Source of the DNA: Clostridia bacterium
GTDB taxonomy: Bacteria; Bacillota; Clostridia; Christensenellales; UBA1242
DNA: 14,797 nt
Assembly (NCBI GenBank): GCA_017618475.1
Contig: JAFZUF010000048.1
Location: forward strand, 1 to 14,797
Reading direction: 5' to 3'
Below, one piece after another: positions 14,496 to 14,797 of this stretch. Each line of letters begins with the position of its first letter. Position 1 is the stretch's first letter. The notes beneath the pieces were generated by a model, which saw only the letters and a list, made by a program, of their open reading frames with translations, made no database searches and was not told the origin of the DNA. Made by a program: the position numbers and the translations under genes.

Positions 14496-14797
14496 CTAAT
14501 CAAATAGACGGCTTAATGCGTGGCACAACCAATCAAAGAAAGAGCCGTGTTCAACCACACTGTTGGGCTCAACATAAGTGCTTTCCGCTTTGGCAACATA
14601 TTGTGCTTGATGGCTTGTTCCACTATGCGCATTAACAGCCGCACGCGTTTGTTCTAAATTACTTTGACCGGCGGATAAGGATTGTTCCAGTGCGATGGAT
14701 TCTTGTGTTAAAGCACTGACTTCTGCGGACAAGGTAACCAGACTTACAATATTTACCACCAACAACACAGCCATCAAAATGATAATCGATGCCACAC
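14496..14797 (-). CDS. ftsL: FtsL/DivIC-like septum protein (5' end beyond window)
   Basis: A small bitopic protein, seen from residue 1 of a possible GTG frame to its stop; the frame is open to the window edge, so the true start probably lies outside. The visible part starts with a hydrophobic helix (SIIILMAVLLVVNIVSLV), then a heptad-like coiled-coil stretch (LSAEVSALTQESIALEQSLSAG to about residue 52) and a tail with aromatic residues (FFDWLCHALSRLF). This is the layout of FtsL, which joins DivIB/FtsQ and DivIC/FtsB to recruit class B penicillin-binding proteins at the septum. Sequence similarity in this family is low, so the call depends on topology and on its place directly before the spoVD/ftsI-type gene. 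Confidence 0.6.
   Translation of the reverse strand, partial: VASIIILMAVLLVVNIVSLVTLSAEVSALTQESIALEQSLSAGQSNLEQTRAAVNAHSGTSHQAQYVAKAESTYVEPNSVVEHGSFFDWLCHALSRLFD

Overview
The window reads as chromosomal DNA of an endospore-forming Firmicute, most likely an uncultured member of Clostridia. It carries sigK, spoIVA, a spoVD-type penicillin-binding protein and spoVAC-spoVAD-spoVAE, together with der, plsY and a ComEB-type deaminase. Nearly all genes lie on the minus strand. The exceptions are groES-groEL (9144-10800) and one doubtful small ORF (4056-4277). The standard code with TAA/TGA/TAG stops fits every gene. No rRNA, tRNA, CRISPR array or IS element is visible.

Layout from the left. (1) 1-4022, minus: a compact phage head module read as terL, portal, scaffold-like protein, major capsid protein; the last is cut by the left window edge. 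(2) 4023-4335: a 313-base gap holding a possible small membrane-protein ORF on the plus strand and a clear intrinsic terminator for sigK. (3) 4336-6552, minus: spoIVA followed by an intact sigK, two mother-cell sporulation genes. (4) 6618-9053, minus: comEB-like deaminase, der and plsY, overlapping and read from one sigma-A-like promoter. (5) 9144-10800, plus: groES-groEL, divergent from comEB and strongly altered compared with standard chaperonins. (6) 10781-14797, minus: ftsL-like gene, spoVD-like PBP, spoVAC, spoVAD, spoVAE, a division-cluster fragment running into a forespore operon and convergent with groEL.

Together the host genes cover spore-coat basement assembly (SpoIVA), late mother-cell transcription (SigK), cortex or septal peptidoglycan (SpoVD-like), dipicolinic acid uptake (SpoVAC/D/E), phospholipid synthesis (PlsY), ribosome assembly (Der) and protein folding (GroES/GroEL). 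I did not find a wholly new multi-gene system. The points most worth a second look are: the shortened chaperonin pair that has lost otherwise near-universal elements; phage head genes directly downstream of sigK, the gene classically split by skin elements; a deaminase with a Cys-Ala-Glu zinc motif where His-Ala-Glu is expected; and several first-in-operon genes whose promoters sit so close to the start codon that leaderless mRNAs are predicted.
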